NCBI GenBank assembly: GCA_004802725.1
Contig: SGPM01000015.1
Location: 62,001 to 126,000, forward strand
DNA length: 64,000 nucleotides
Direction: 5' to 3'
Source: Antrodiella citrinella
Lineage: Eukaryota; Basidiomycota; Agaricomycetes; Polyporales; Steccherinaceae
Part shown: positions 1 to 12,100 of the stretch, piece by piece
Layout: each line of letters starts with the position of its first letter
Position numbering within the stretch: the first letter of the stretch is position 1
Position numbers and translations under genes: made by a program
Notes under the pieces: generated by a model
What the model was told of the DNA's origin: nothing
Seen by the model: the letters and a program-made list of their open reading frames with translations, nothing else
The model's database searches: none

Positions 1-1233
1 GATGGAGGTGAGGCCTCTGACGCAGGCAGCCTGAGGTGAGCATTACCCTTAGGTCCATGATGTTTTCTAAGTTCTTATTATTGCGGTACTGCCTATTAGA
101 CATCCACACAATACAGAAAGCATCGAGAGCTCGCGCTCACTTAGAGATATCCACGTTCCCCTGGACGACTGGGAAGCGTTAACTGGATTAGTACCTCTTA
201 CTTCAAGGTACGCACTCACCTCACCCACATCAAACATCAGCACACCACCTGTCCCTGCGATACACAACGACGACGACGAAGAGTCACGGCTACCACCTGT
301 CCTGGAGGGAAAACTCTTAGCAGGTTAGCATGGAGAAGGTTCATACTTCAAGAGTCACTTCAAGGTTACGCTGGTCGGTGCGAGGTCAGGTCTCCACAGG
401 GATCTGAAGGACGAAGCCGATACTGGGGGATACTTGGACGACTTTTGGGATGGATTTCGGACGCGGCGCGTGCTAATCTCGACTCTGGACTCTTGACTAT
501 TGGCTATTGGCTATTGGCTCTTGACTACTACAACGTTGTGGCATGGCGTTGCGAGCTCAGACTCCCAACGCTCACTCTCCACCGTTCACCATCCAACGCT
601 CAACAACGATGCAGACTTAGTACTTAGACTTTGGCAGCCCCGAAACCAGGGTATCAGATCTCAGTCTCAGTCTGTGNGGGNCACGCACGCGGAGGAGCAG
701 AAGTGGTGCGTGAAACCGCCTGTGCTATACGTGTTTTCGCTGGTTACTGACGTCGAGTATAGACTAAAGAGCATCGTGCATTGTGATCAGTCGTTGTCGT
801 CGTGGTTTAGAAGAAGTGNGTCCGAGTCCGAGTCGGACTTGTGTATCCGCAGAAGCCAGAGCGCAAACCAAGATCAATGACCTCAAGGCGGAGCGAATTG
901 TGGCACGCAGGACTGACAGCAGCTCGGTAAATGACGAGTAACATGTATATTCCGATTTTGTGTGAGACAACAACGTAGAGCACGTACGGGATGAAGCTAT
1001 GTAGACTAAACAAGAATATCAGAATTGAATCTCGCTGTTATGTTTTTGAGAAAGAACGTACCAACAGCAGAAGTGGGTTCGCAATTCAATTGGACTCTAC
1101 TACCATCTCGGTGTCTACATCCGCGTGTTTGACGCTTGACTGGTCAATAAGGTATGACAATGTTGAACTGTTTTCGTTGCATCTGAATAAGATAGATGAG
1201 CATTAAGTTGCACAATAATGTCCACTTAAAAGC
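1..1233. other. Intergenic, no gene supported
   Basis: No open frame here resembles a known protein and no convincing spliced gene was found. The stretch carries three ambiguous bases (677, 681 and 819) next to short simple repeats (tctcag, gtccga), so base quality is poor there. At 498-518 a 7-base unit ending in ATTGG is repeated three times, giving three inverted CCAAT motifs. It lies downstream of the 3' end of PWP2. Confidence 0.5.
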
Positions 1234-4070
1234 TCACAATGTCGAAATCGTTGACTCTGAGTCCATGAGCCCCTTCTGCAACGCGCGGAACACGCTCGCG
1301 TACTCCCCAGACCTATCACGCAGATACCTCCCATGCGCACCGAGCAAGCCCGTAATCCAAAGCAAGTCAAACTCCAGATGTGGGCTCTTCTCCAGATGCT
1401 CTGCGACGAAACGCAACATGGCGGCCAGGTACACGACAGGCAACTGACGTGCAATGAGTCGGATATCCTGTCTCGGGATGTTCTCGTACACCTTCCGTAT
1501 GAGCGGCTTCTCGTTGAGACGGAAAGCCATGACCAGTGCCTTGAGGTACTCACGGCTGGAAAGCACGGACAGAAGCGACTGCGGTGTCAGGTCGATGTCC
1601 AGATCGAAGGGGTCGAACACGAGAGTGTCGTCAACGGAGTAGATGAGGAGACCCTCTGTCGAAGCTGCAGCCCACGCGCGCCCAGTGGGGGAGAATCGCA
1701 CACATTTCGTACGGGCTTCCTGGTGATATCGCCTCTTGGATAGATCCCCTCTGGTTACTCCTGGTAAGGAATGATCCAACCTGTCCTCCAGGTCACTCTC
1801 ATCTCCCTGCCGATCAATGAGATCGGTGTTGCCCGCCTCAGTCACCTTGCGACTGTCCAAGAACTCCTCCGTGCCGTCCAAACTCAGGTTCTGAGATATC
1901 TGGAACTTTTTGACCATCACCCCGTCGCGAACGTCGTAGATGACAACGTATTTGCTATTGCCGCCAGCAATGACACAACGACCGTCTGCGGTGTACGCCA
2001 AGCTGTTGTAGGACTTTCCAGAGGAGTTGTTCGAGGCTGCTATACGATCGTCTGCTTTCCTGCCCCCAGAAACGTCCTTGCGGCCCTCAATAACGTTGGT
2101 CTGTTTGCCTAGGGAGACATCGAAAAAGACAATCTGCCCGTCGAGCGTGGCAGCCGAAAACTCCTTTCCATCTGGACGGAATGCGACAGCGAGGACGTCT
2201 GCGCTCAGAGTGTGAGGCTCAACTGCTTTTGAACGGCCAAAAACATTCCAGATGCGAACGCTCTTGTCCCATGATCCACTGACCACCTGGTTCCCGGTGG
2301 GCGAGAAAGCCAGACAGCTGATAGGTCCTTCGTGACCCGTGAGCACGTCTAGAAGCTTCCCAGTCTGAACGGACCACAGGAAAACCTCAAAGGAATCTGT
2401 GGATCCTGCCGCAACAACCTCCCCGCTGGGATCAACTGCAAGACAAGAGAATTGGACCGGTGACGGGGAGGTGAAGGTCCTGAAGTTGCGGTAGCGGATG
2501 AGGTCGAAAGCGCGTACAGTCCCGTCCAGAGATGCCGTGAATAAGACCTGACCCTGTTTCGCGAACTCAACAGCCGACACCGAGGACGTGTGTTCCGTGA
2601 ACGTGACGAAACAGAACCCCGACGTCGTGTTCCACACTTTGACTTTGCCGTCGTCTCCGCCTGTGGCAATGTTCTGACCGTCTGGCGCATACGCGAGCGT
2701 GTTCATATCAAAGAAATGACCTTGCTGTTTGAGAACGTACGACTCGGACTGCCACTCCCAGACGAGAAGCTGTCCCAGTTTGCGAGCGCCGAAAGCTAAC
2801 CATTCTCCTGAGAGGCTGATCGCGACGGAGGATATCTTTTCTTGAGAGATGCTGAGTGTATGAATATTGCTGAATGCTGGCATCTCCCACAAACCGAATA
2901 CGCCCGTTGAAAAGCCAACGATGAGAAGGTTGGATCCACGATGGAAAGTACTACATACGACTTTGGTGTTGGCCTGTTTGAAGTAGTGTCGTTTATGAAC
3001 CCCCCATCGTGTATTGGCAATCTCGTTTACGATGGCACCGGACGAGGTAGAGGCGACGGGTTCGTCCTCAGAATCGCTGTCGGAGTCGGACGCGTTGTCT
3101 TTTGGTTTGGCCTTCCACGTGAAGACAGCACCGTCCCGGCTGACAGTGAAGATCTGGTAGAAGATCAGATTACATGCCAGACAGATGACGGTGCACTTAC
3201 GGTTTTCCCATCTTCAGAAAAGTATGCGCCGAGTACAATATCCCGATGTCCAGCGAAAGTTTTCGGCCGGAACCCCTCTACGGGGTCCAAAGTGAATAAA
3301 CGTGCAGTCATATCGCGAGAAGTAGTAATGAAGCATCTGAAGAGGAGGTCAGCATAATTCGCGACCTCAGATTCGAACCCACGCACTTCGAGTCTGATGA
3401 CCATTCAATACTAATGACATCGCCATGGTGGCCAGTATATGTGCGGTGTAGATTGAACGGTGCGAATTCGCGGATGAGATGATTTGGCGTTCGCCAAACT
3501 TGTACATGAGACCCATGGGTGACTGCGATATATCTGGCGGCGTTCAGAACAGTAATGGGGCAGGCGATATCACAACTAACTCACTTTCCATCCGGAGAAA
3601 ACTTGATGGTCTTCACGGGGCTATGGAAATTGAAGTGGTGGAGAACAACCCCACGTCTAACGTTCACCAGCAGAGCCCTTCCATCTGAGACAGGTTTCAA
3701 CAATTTCATCCTGTCTGTGATACAAAACAGGACGTACCTTCGTCCACACTAATCAACACATTCGAGTCAGGGCTCAGAGCGATGGCTGCCACATTCTTGC
3801 GGTTTTCAAATGGGAAAGTGAACGACTTGTTGCTAGGCACTGGGATTCATTAAGTTCTCACTCGTGCAGGACGCGAGATGGACTTACTTCACTAAATCAA
3901 AGACTGAGACGCGGTTTCCAACTGGACTGAACACAGAATTTCCATCTGGAGAGAAGAGAATGTTTCCCTGGCGGTAGACTGTACCGCAAAGGTTGGAGAA
4001 CTGCGTGAACAGGTTAAAGCATTATTCGAGCAACAAATTTAGCTCTTCGCACCTTGTAGTTCGCCTTCAT
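1234..4070 (-). CDS. PWP2: Pwp2/Utp1, WD40 protein of the small-subunit processome
   Basis: Periodic tryptophan protein 2 is a nucleolar tandem WD40-propeller protein of the UTP-B subcomplex, needed for 18S rRNA maturation. The first exon encodes MKANYK, and splicing gives MKANYKFSNLCGTVYRQGN, the typical family start, so the ATG at 4070 was chosen. Several short introns follow (for example near 4024-4050, 3845-3885 and 3360-3410). The last exon is long, from about 2892 to the stop at 1234. It carries WD repeats with SGSWDKSVRIWNVFG and the C-terminal Utp12-type helical domain (PLIRKVYENIPRQDIRLIA, then LPVVYLAAMLRFVAEHLE). The reading frame is open throughout. The gene is divergent from GWT1, with about 320 bases between the start codons. 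Identification is firm from family motifs; exact internal splice sites were read by eye. Confidence 0.95.
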
Positions 4071-4391
4071 GGATAGCCTCTGGAATCACAGATGAGACTC
4101 AGGAATGGTATGGACTCGATTGCGTTGTTGCTTCTGAAGAATCGAGAGTGGTTGTACGTTGTTTTAGAGGGTGAACTGGAGAGGGAAAGGAAGAGCAGCC
4201 TCGATCTAAGATCTGGGAAAAATGTGAGCCACGTGGGAGATAAGATTAGATTTGAGTAAAGGTGGCGCTGGTGAGTGACGGCTTCAACAACCTCGATCAG
4301 TTCTTGAGTCTTGCTATTACGGTGCCCCATTCTCTATCTTCTTCATTCCGACTGGACTTGTTATGATTTAGTCGACATTTTGTGACCAACA

Positions 4392-6402
4392 ATGACGGAC
4401 TACAAGACATCCAAAGAGGCTTTTGTCTCCGGAATGACTGGCTCTTCCATAGTACATGTCAACATGATCTCGCTGGTCGCTCTGGTAAGAAGCAAACGTA
4501 CTATTCGTAATTTAAAGCTGATTGGCTCAGGTATCCATTGCGCTTCACTCAGCTTTGCGCTCTCGCTTGCCACCGCACAAGCAGATTAACTTCCCGGCCG
4601 AGTTCTTAATCCTGGCCGTTCCTCTCCTTCTGTCCGTTACGCTCTTCGCGAACACCCCGGGGATATTGTCTCTCATTCTACTATTTCCGACCGCCATCTT
4701 ATTATTGGTCCCACCTCGCGATTCTGGAGTGACCTTGCCTACGGCCACCTTGAGCCGGCCAAATTCACCGACGAGGGAGACTTCCAGAGACCCGAGCACT
4801 GTAGTCGGAGAGACGGGGAGAGGAGCTCCGACCGCTAGTCCTGTTCCTTTGCTACCCGCTCTTACAATCTATAGGTCCCATATGCTTCTGCTCACCAGCA
4901 TATGCATCTTGGCAGTTGATTTCCCCGTCTTTCCACGAGCTCTAGCGAAATGCGAGACATTTGGAGTATCCGTGGTATGTATTCAGAAGCTCAAATTCAC
5001 GCCTTTGCCTCTGACAGCTTTTCCAGATGGATCTGGGTGTTGGTTCGTTCGTGTTCTCTCAAGGCCTGGTGTCAGCTATACCCATTATCAAGAATCCCGC
5101 GACCCTCACTGCTCCAATGCCGCCGAAACTGTCAGATGCCCTACGCAAATCGTTACCCGTACTGATTCTCGGTCTGCTCCGGACAATATCTGTCAAAGGA
5201 GCAGAGTACCCGGTGCGTATCAAGCTTAGTTTGACTCAGCTTCGACTGACAGCCTTATGGTGGTAGGAGCACGAATCGGAATATGGCACGCACTGGAACT
5301 TTTTCATTACGTTGGGATTACTCCCAGTACTGCAAGTTTTGCTCCATCCGATCATTTTATACCTGCCAATATCAATGCTCGGTCTGATCATTGCATTCTG
5401 TGCGTGACATTCTGCGTCCTCTTATTTCATACTGACACGAACCCCACTAGCTCACCAAATTGCCCTTTCATCCGGAGGATTGGCTTCTTACATTTTCCAT
5501 GAGCCACGAGTCAATTTGATCAGCCAGAATAAGGAGGGGCTTATCTCCCTGACTGGTAAGATATTTATTTGTAGTTTGTGCTCTTGTAGCTGACGCCACA
5601 CAGGGTATCTTGCCATACATTTGATTGGACTGTCTACTGGGACGCTGCTATTACCACCTTCGCCGTCTGTATTCCGACACCAGAGAGATGCCTTACTTTC
5701 CACGACACCTTCAGACTTACAAACGTCAAATCCGCTTGATGGGCGTTCACGCAGAGGGTCGATCGCACTCAATAACGATAGACGAGAGAACGACAAGACT
5801 GCTATTGAGCTGTGTTCGTGGGCTGTCGTATGGTGGGTCCTGTTGGCAGTCGAGAGAAGCATCAACATGAGTGGTGGAATATCCAGGAGATTGGTGAGTC
5901 CACTTGAATGTCACCACACTCTTACTCGGACGTCTGACAATATCACTGCAGGTCAATCTACCCTACGTGACATACGTAGCTGCCTTCAACACGTCGTTCC
6001 TACTAGGCTACCTCATACTGGACCTTGTCTTCTTCCCGAGCCCAATGTCAAAATCCGTATACTCCCCCAATTCCGGTCTGAAAGTTCAAACTCCCACTCG
6101 TAGTGCACGCAGCATTCTGGCGGGTAACGGTCTCGGAAGCGGGTCACCGAAGCTCCTGGATGCAATCAACAAGAACGGGCTGGTATTCTTCTTGGTGGTG
6201 CGTTCAAGTTCTCTCTAGCATGGTCGGACTGAACGTACTGAACACAATTCCACAGGCGAATGTGACGACAGGACTGGTGAACCTGGCGATACCCACGATG
6301 TATGCGTCGGACAGCAAGGCAATGGTCGTGTTGGGTGTCTATACGTTCTGGATGTGCGCGGGGGCTTGGTTGTGCCGTGGTCGTAGACTCTGGCGCTTCT
6401 AG
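4392..6402 (+). CDS. GWT1: Gwt1/PIG-W, GPI-anchor inositol acyltransferase
   Basis: Gwt1 is an ER multi-pass membrane enzyme that acylates the inositol ring of GlcN-PI early in GPI-anchor synthesis. The start [19 protein letters not shown] matches the family N-terminus (KEAFVS-x-TGSS). Later exons carry [17 protein letters not shown] followed by [17 protein letters not shown], a hallmark block. Further on come a glycine-rich helix ([17 protein letters not shown]) and the short basic tail RRLWRF before the stop at 6402. At least eight short introns interrupt the gene, the first after GCTCTG near 4484. Hydrophobic segments recur through most exons, as expected for a protein with more than ten membrane passes. 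It is divergent from PWP2. The enzyme is the known target of the antifungal manogepix; no resistance residue was assessed. Confidence 0.93.
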
Positions 6403-7829
6403 GTTAATGCGCATGTGGGATCTACAGTGTACATACCGGAGTGAGTATCGGACATGAGGACGACGCGCGTTTTGGGCGGCGTTCAGGTATAGTAGAGACT
6501 TATTAATAATGACTTTTCATGAAGCTTAGCTTGGGCGGCCTTCATATCAGGTTCATGCACATGGAACTGGGCCTCGGTCTTTGGCTTTGTCATACCGAGG
6601 CGTAGGACGGTCGCAAGAGCCCTTTTCTCGGTGCCGTTGGTCTCGAAACCAGACGGAAAACTCGCACCCAACCACCGTATTAGACCCGAGGGGATGAAGG
6701 AGCGCGACGCGTTCACGGCCGTGAACATGTCCACATGGTTCGGTGAAACTCTAATCTAATCTCAGGCCGAGACTCAGTGACCGTTACTGATGCTCTCACT
6801 TCGTAGGGGGATGGGGGGTCCCCGGTTCAAATGCACCAGACGCTAGATCGCGGTGGTTGGGTGCGAATTCGCGGCGAGTACGAAACTAGGTGCCGTGCAG
6901 AGCGAGACGAGAGACAGCCACACATTCGGTCGAACAGTGCCGTCGTGGAACGTAATTGTAAGGCAGCATCAACGAGATTGAGGCTGTGAGGCACGTAGAT
7001 CCCGCAGTAAGTAAGTAAGTGCAGACTGCGATGTTTACGACTCCGGAGCTTGCCGAGAAAGCCACGTACTATGGCCATGGGCAACATCATCGATCATCTC
7101 TTGCCATCTTGTCTCAGTCTGTCCATCTTTACAGCAACAGCAGTTGTACATATTGTCTGCAAATTTTGCGATTCACGCATCTCTCCTGCTTACTTCTGAA
7201 CCAGCGGGAGCACTGTTTTGACCTGATACATACTGATATGATGTCCTTTGTCAGACCTATGTTTTGTCCAACAGCCGCCCCAAAATACAGGCCCCGAGAT
7301 TGTCGGAAATGCAAAGGTACGCTATACTGCCGGAGTGGCTGCAGGTAGGCTGCGGACTGCTATTCTGGTATCTTATCGTATAATCTGGCGACGTACTGAC
7401 GCGTCCTGCAGCCATACATCCTTGCCGCAACTGACGAGGCGTGCGGCAATAATCGCTACAACACATGAGGTTGCCACGGTGGCGTTTCCTGTGTAAATTG
7501 CGTTGTACTTTCACAGGCCACCAAACCTATGGATACGGATACGAACGTCTGACAACAAGCCGGAAGCCGCGTACAAACGGATGCGCTTCATGCCAAGTTT
7601 GCAGCAGCCTGGCAGGTTTGTGATGTGGACACAGATTGGCTAACGGCAGCGCTGCCAAAAGCGCTGTACGCCGCCAGAGTTGGACCCTCGAATGCGTTGG
7701 CCGCTGATCAGATTCAAATAAATCATTGGAGGGTATGCGGAACGCTGTCATTCACCTTTACCCCCCTTCCCATTCCTTTCCCCTCCTCTTCTCCTTTCAG
7801 CTCGACATCTCTTCTTTCGATTCCGACAG
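6403..7829. other. Intergenic with unassigned short ORFs
   Basis: No recognisable gene. A minus-strand frame at 6483-6734 (83 codons) has coding-like codon use but no family I know. Plus-strand frames between 7019 and 7496 are short and lack a continuous spliced product. A perfect 16-base inverted repeat lies at 6662-6677 and 6851-6866. A pyrimidine-rich tract at about 7755-7800 immediately precedes the DHA2 transporter start and is a plausible core-promoter or leader element. Confidence 0.4.
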
Positions 7830-9937
7830 ATGGAGTCGACCACAGAGGTGGCTAGCTCCCATGCCGAACAGGATGCGCCCAAGCCAGCAGGAAAGGGCGC
7901 CGCGTTTTGGCTCTCCTACTCCGCCATCCTCGTCGCCACATTACTGAGTGCTCTGGACCTCACTGGAGTGTCCACAGCACTTCCTACCATTACTGCAGAC
8001 CTCCATGGTGCAGACAGATTCGTGTGGGTGGGCTCCGCCTACTCGTTGTCTAGTACTGCAATCTTGCCTTTGTCCGGAGGGCTCGCGAACATATTTGGAC
8101 GTAAACCTGTCATGTTGCTTTGCATTGCATTCTTTGCTGTTGGAAGCGCATTAGCTGGTGCAGCCCAGAATATGAACATGCTGATCGCAGCGAGGAGTAA
8201 GTTCCCGCCATTTACATTCAATCAATTGTTTTACTCATTGTTCTTGCAATGTAGCGGTGCAAGGCATCGGAGGTGGTGGCATTCTCAACCTCACCGAGAT
8301 CATCATCTCGGACTTGGTCCCTCTCGCAGAACGTGGACTATACCAGGGTGTTCTCGGTCTTACCTGGGCATTCGCTTCTGGTATTGGTCCTCCGATCGTA
8401 AGTGAATGCCACTTTGCAGCGTGATTGTGAACCTGAGCGTGTGGATGTCCGACGTTGACTGTTTCATTTCATCATTGCAGGGCGGTGCGCTCGCACAGAA
8501 GGCTTCGTGGAGATGGCTATTTTGTGAGTGCAGATCATAGTATGATCGGGCTTTTGGAGTTGGCGGACACCTGTCTCATCGAGACTCCCGAACCCACAGA
8601 CATCAATCTGCCGTTGTCGGGTGTTGCGTTCGCGCTGGTCACGATCTTTTTGAAGGTTCGAGCGCCGGAGGGCTCCATCGCCGAGAAACTGAAACGAGTG
8701 GATTGGTTGTGAGTATTCCCTTGTACTTTCTTAGTCGTAGACAAACTTGCTCATTATCGTGCTTCATCCACAGCGGTAATTTCATCGTGGTTGCAGGAAC
8801 TACACTTGCCGTGACTGGTCTGACGTTTGCTGGTATTCGGTTCGGATGGGGCTCTCCGCAAGTTTTGGCGCCACTCATTATTGGGATGGCCCTCATCGTT
8901 GCATTCATCCTGTACGAAGTCATGGTACCTCGTGAACCTACGATTCCATGGGCTGTCCTGAGTCATCCTACCTCTCTGAGCGGGTACGTAATATGCTGAT
9001 TTGTGCTGCAATTCTCTTCTGACTCGTCAATTTAGATACCTATCAACCTTTACTCACGGAATTGTCAGTATTTCGATAGTTTGTAAGTTCATGAAGCCTA
9101 CGTCCGAGCTTCTGCATGTGCTCATACTGCGTCTTGACACAGATTACATGCCGGTGTACTTCCAAGCCTGCCTCGGAAGAACTCCGATCCTCTCCGGCGT
9201 GGACATGTTCCCTACTGCCTTGCTTATCTCGCCATTCGCCATGATTGCTGGGATAGGCACGCAGGTGTCTGGGAAGTACCGCCCTGCAAACTTCGCAGGG
9301 TGGATCCTCATCGTTGTGGGTCTTGGAGTCATGAGTCTCCTGAAGGCAGATTCCTCCACCGGAAAATGGGTGGGCTACCAGATGATTGCGGCAGCAGGTC
9401 TGGGTCTTCTGGTATGTACTCCCAAAATTCACGTATGAGCCGTCTTCTGAATGTAGTCTTGTGTAACAGTACCCTGCGACCGTGTTCCCGATCCTCGCCC
9501 CTCTGTCTGTCGAGCACTCCGCGGCAGCGCTGGCGTTTTTCGCCTTCGTCCGGTCCTTTGCACAAACCTGGGGCATCACGATCGCCAGCACCGTTCTCCA
9601 GAACCAGCTCAAGAAGAAACTTCCTCCTGCTTTCATCGCCCAATTCCCCGATGGTTTGGAGATTGCCTACGCCGCCATCCCGGTTATCAGTAACCTGCAG
9701 GAGCCCCTCCGAACGGAAGTGCGCGTCGCGTTCGCAGACAGTATGTCGATTATCTGGAAGACGATGATCGGTATCTCCGCGTTGGGACTCATCTCTCTCA
9801 CTTTCATGAAAGAGATCAAGATGGTGTCGCATACGGATGCTACGTATGGTCTGTCAGAGAATGATCAGGCGAATGCACAGGTAGACCCTGAGAAGTTGGT
9901 TTCTACGAGTACTGCTGTGGCTGCGGTACCGGCATAG
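7830..9937 (+). CDS. MFS drug:H+ antiporter, DHA2 (14-helix) type
   Basis: A plasma-membrane or vacuolar exporter of the major facilitator superfamily. The start METTEV-like leader (MESTTEVASSHAEQD) gives a soluble N-terminus before helix 1. Motif A appears after helix 2 (GGLANIFGRKPVM). A motif-C-like stretch ends ASGIGPPIGGALAQK. Helices then follow to a cytoplasmic tail ending AVAAVPA. The number of hydrophobic segments and the insert between the two halves fit the 14-helix DHA2 class rather than the 12-helix DHA1 class. Short introns occur near 8194-8254, 8400-8480, 8527-8604, 8709-8772, 8984-9034, 9083-9141 and 9413-9471. The substrate cannot be read from sequence. No biosynthetic gene is adjacent, so general drug or metabolite efflux is the fair guess. 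Confidence 0.9.
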
Positions 9938-10820
9938 GACATTTCGTCTTTAGTTTTGTAACAAGGCTGGCTATACGCCGACCTTTACCTTCTTCTCATT
10001 CATCATTCCTTTATTTATTATAATCATCCTACTCATTCGACGGCCTAGACTGGACAGGTGTATATCCTAATACCGTGTATTTGCTAGAGTTTCAAGGGGG
10101 TTCTCTCTGATTCAATCGTACCACTCTTCTTGCATTAATGTAAGTTGGTCAAATAGATCGCATTGTATGTAGTGCAACAACTATCGAGCATCTTGAGATA
10201 TATTACGTGGACGGATGCAGGGGATAGTGATGCAAGTCTGAACCAGAGTGTCGCCGAGTGCGGTTCTAGCGATATGTACAAGCCAGCCTGTATCTTTGCA
10301 CTTACATAGTGCAAATGAATGTCGGGCGAACGAATGTGGATTACAATCAATGCTGGTTGGAAAAAGGCAACGGTCAAAGACGAGACTGTTGAAAGGTGGA
10401 CATGTACTTACATAGATTACTTTACGGTCGTCCTTCGGATGTCCCGACACGTGGATCTTAGGACAAGATACAACAGTTCGTACTGAACATCAACACTCTA
10501 CAAAGCGAGGTGCTTCCCATCGAGTCCAAGCTCTGATTCAGATAGTTCGTCACGCATCTTCTGCGACATGTGTTCAGCGCTGTGTGCGACTGTGAACGTG
10601 TCCATCTGCAGCAACGTTAATTCCCGCCGTGACTCTCTGTATGTATTTGACGCACCTGAATGTGGATGCCGTTCGTTTCAGTCTGTATCCTAGGGTGCAA
10701 CACTCCGCCTTTTGGGGATGTTTGGTCGCTAGCGAAAGCCATCTCTCCGGAACGAACTTGACTTGGGTTCACGCTATGATGACAGTCAGACGATGGCCAT
10801 CGTTGCCAATGAAATACACA
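9938..10820. other. Intergenic between two tail-to-tail genes
   Basis: This stretch lies between the 3' end of the DHA2 transporter and the 3' end of the minus-strand membrane-protein gene. It begins with an AT-rich stretch (around 10005-10025) consistent with a 3' UTR and polyadenylation region. Nothing else was recognised. Confidence 0.5.
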
Positions 10821-12100
10821 CTAGAGTTCTGTGCCAGCAGACTTGAACTTGTGGAGACGGCGGACTACACGAGAAGCGACGATCTGAGCAGTGACGAGAT
10901 CAGGATGCGTTACTGTCAGAAGAATAGGATGGTTCGTACCGTACCAGCGCATGCCGCAGGTACGTTGAACACGATACTCATGACAGGGTTAAAGTCAAGA
11001 GTCATGAATACAGTGACCGTTAAGTTAGAGCAAAACCTAGATCAAGAAATGAATCATCACGATCGAGGACAATCTAACGTATGAATGCATACGCAATTAG
11101 GAAGTAGATGAGACCGTCCTTGAAGAGCAGCTTGACAACTGGTGACTTGACACTACTTCGCGTCCTGAAAAGCCTGATAGCCGACAGTACCAACACGATT
11201 AAATCGAAACACATGGAATAGATGAAGGTGGCCGCAAGAATAGTGTTGTTAGTCTTGGTGACGAGGCAGCCTGCTCCATCGACCCATTCCGCCGACAAAA
11301 GAACACCTAACCATAAAAGTGAGTTGAAGAAGCCATGCCGCATACAATGAGCGACGCACCTTGCAAGATCAAGGACCAGTGTCCGAGGATCACAAGCACT
11401 AGGGGAATGACGATTCGACGATCCATATTCCAAATGGCCATCCTATTTGACACATTAGTCAAAGTCTAGAGTGAATCGCCAACGGCTGTGTTACTTACGT
11501 GCGGATGGCCAAGTTAATGCTAGACAATCCAATCGAAGCATTGCCTCCAAGCTATAGGAACCTTGTAAGGCGGTACTACGAAGCAGACCGAGGCCACTCA
11601 CCTGCTCAAAAGTATACAACGCCTGACAGTTAATCTTGCTGCATCCATAGTCAGCATGGATATGGACCAAATGCTGCGGAACGTACTTGGTTGTGTCTTG
11701 GGAGACTAGAATTCCAATCATAGTACACAAGAACATGTACCGGCCAGCGAAGTAAGGTAACTGAAGTATAGATCGTGTCAATATTCAGGATTGAGCTCGT
11801 ATTGATTTCACACGTACCATTGGCCATTTGAGCCTCCTCCTTCCAGTAAGAAACGCAAGATCAAAATCTAGAGAGATGACGAACTCCCAGCTACGTCGTT
11901 CTTCGTTGAGAAAAACCGCGTCAAGCCCTGTGCAAGACGAAAAACGCGTACAGATAGACCCCGACCATCGCATGGATGAGTTTTATGAAGGCGGCTGTGA
12001 ATTGGATTCGTATTGAACATCTGCAACGACAAAAACGCGACTGAACAACAGTACATACCACTTTCCGCCGCAATGACGTCCGGAGAGTGCCAGTTCGTCA
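10821..12100 (-). CDS. Basidiomycete seven-helix membrane protein (DUF6533-like)
   Basis: This matches the expanded mushroom family of small integral membrane proteins whose N-terminal domain is called DUF6533; their function is unknown. Splicing by eye gives HAMVGVYLWEFVISLDFD then FLTGRRRLKWPM, the family signature around helices 1-2. The following exons encode LPYFAGRYMFLCTMIG, INCQALYTFEQ, and a run through MAIWNMDRRIVIPLVLVIL. Next comes LLFKDGLIYFLIA, then LTVTVFMTLDFNPVMSIVF and a basic C-terminal end (IVASRVVRRLHKFKS) with the stop at 10821-10823. At least seven introns are needed. The 5' end is uncertain: an ATG at 12100 (MTNWHSPDVIAAES) does not join in frame to the exon at about 12022 with the obvious splice sites. 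The start may lie elsewhere or the 5' exon may be damaged. Confidence 0.65.

Noticed and set aside
500..880. 126-codon plus-strand ORF
   Set aside because: It crosses three ambiguous bases, is low complexity, and resembles no protein.
3355..3405. tRNA-like T-loop (GGTTCGAATC on the minus strand)
   Set aside because: It lies in a PWP2 intron that splices cleanly to give the expected SSD-K/RCFITTSRD sequence, and no acceptor stem or anticodon arm can be drawn.
6815..6845. tRNA-like GGTTCAAAT stretch
   Set aside because: No cloverleaf could be formed with the flanking sequence.
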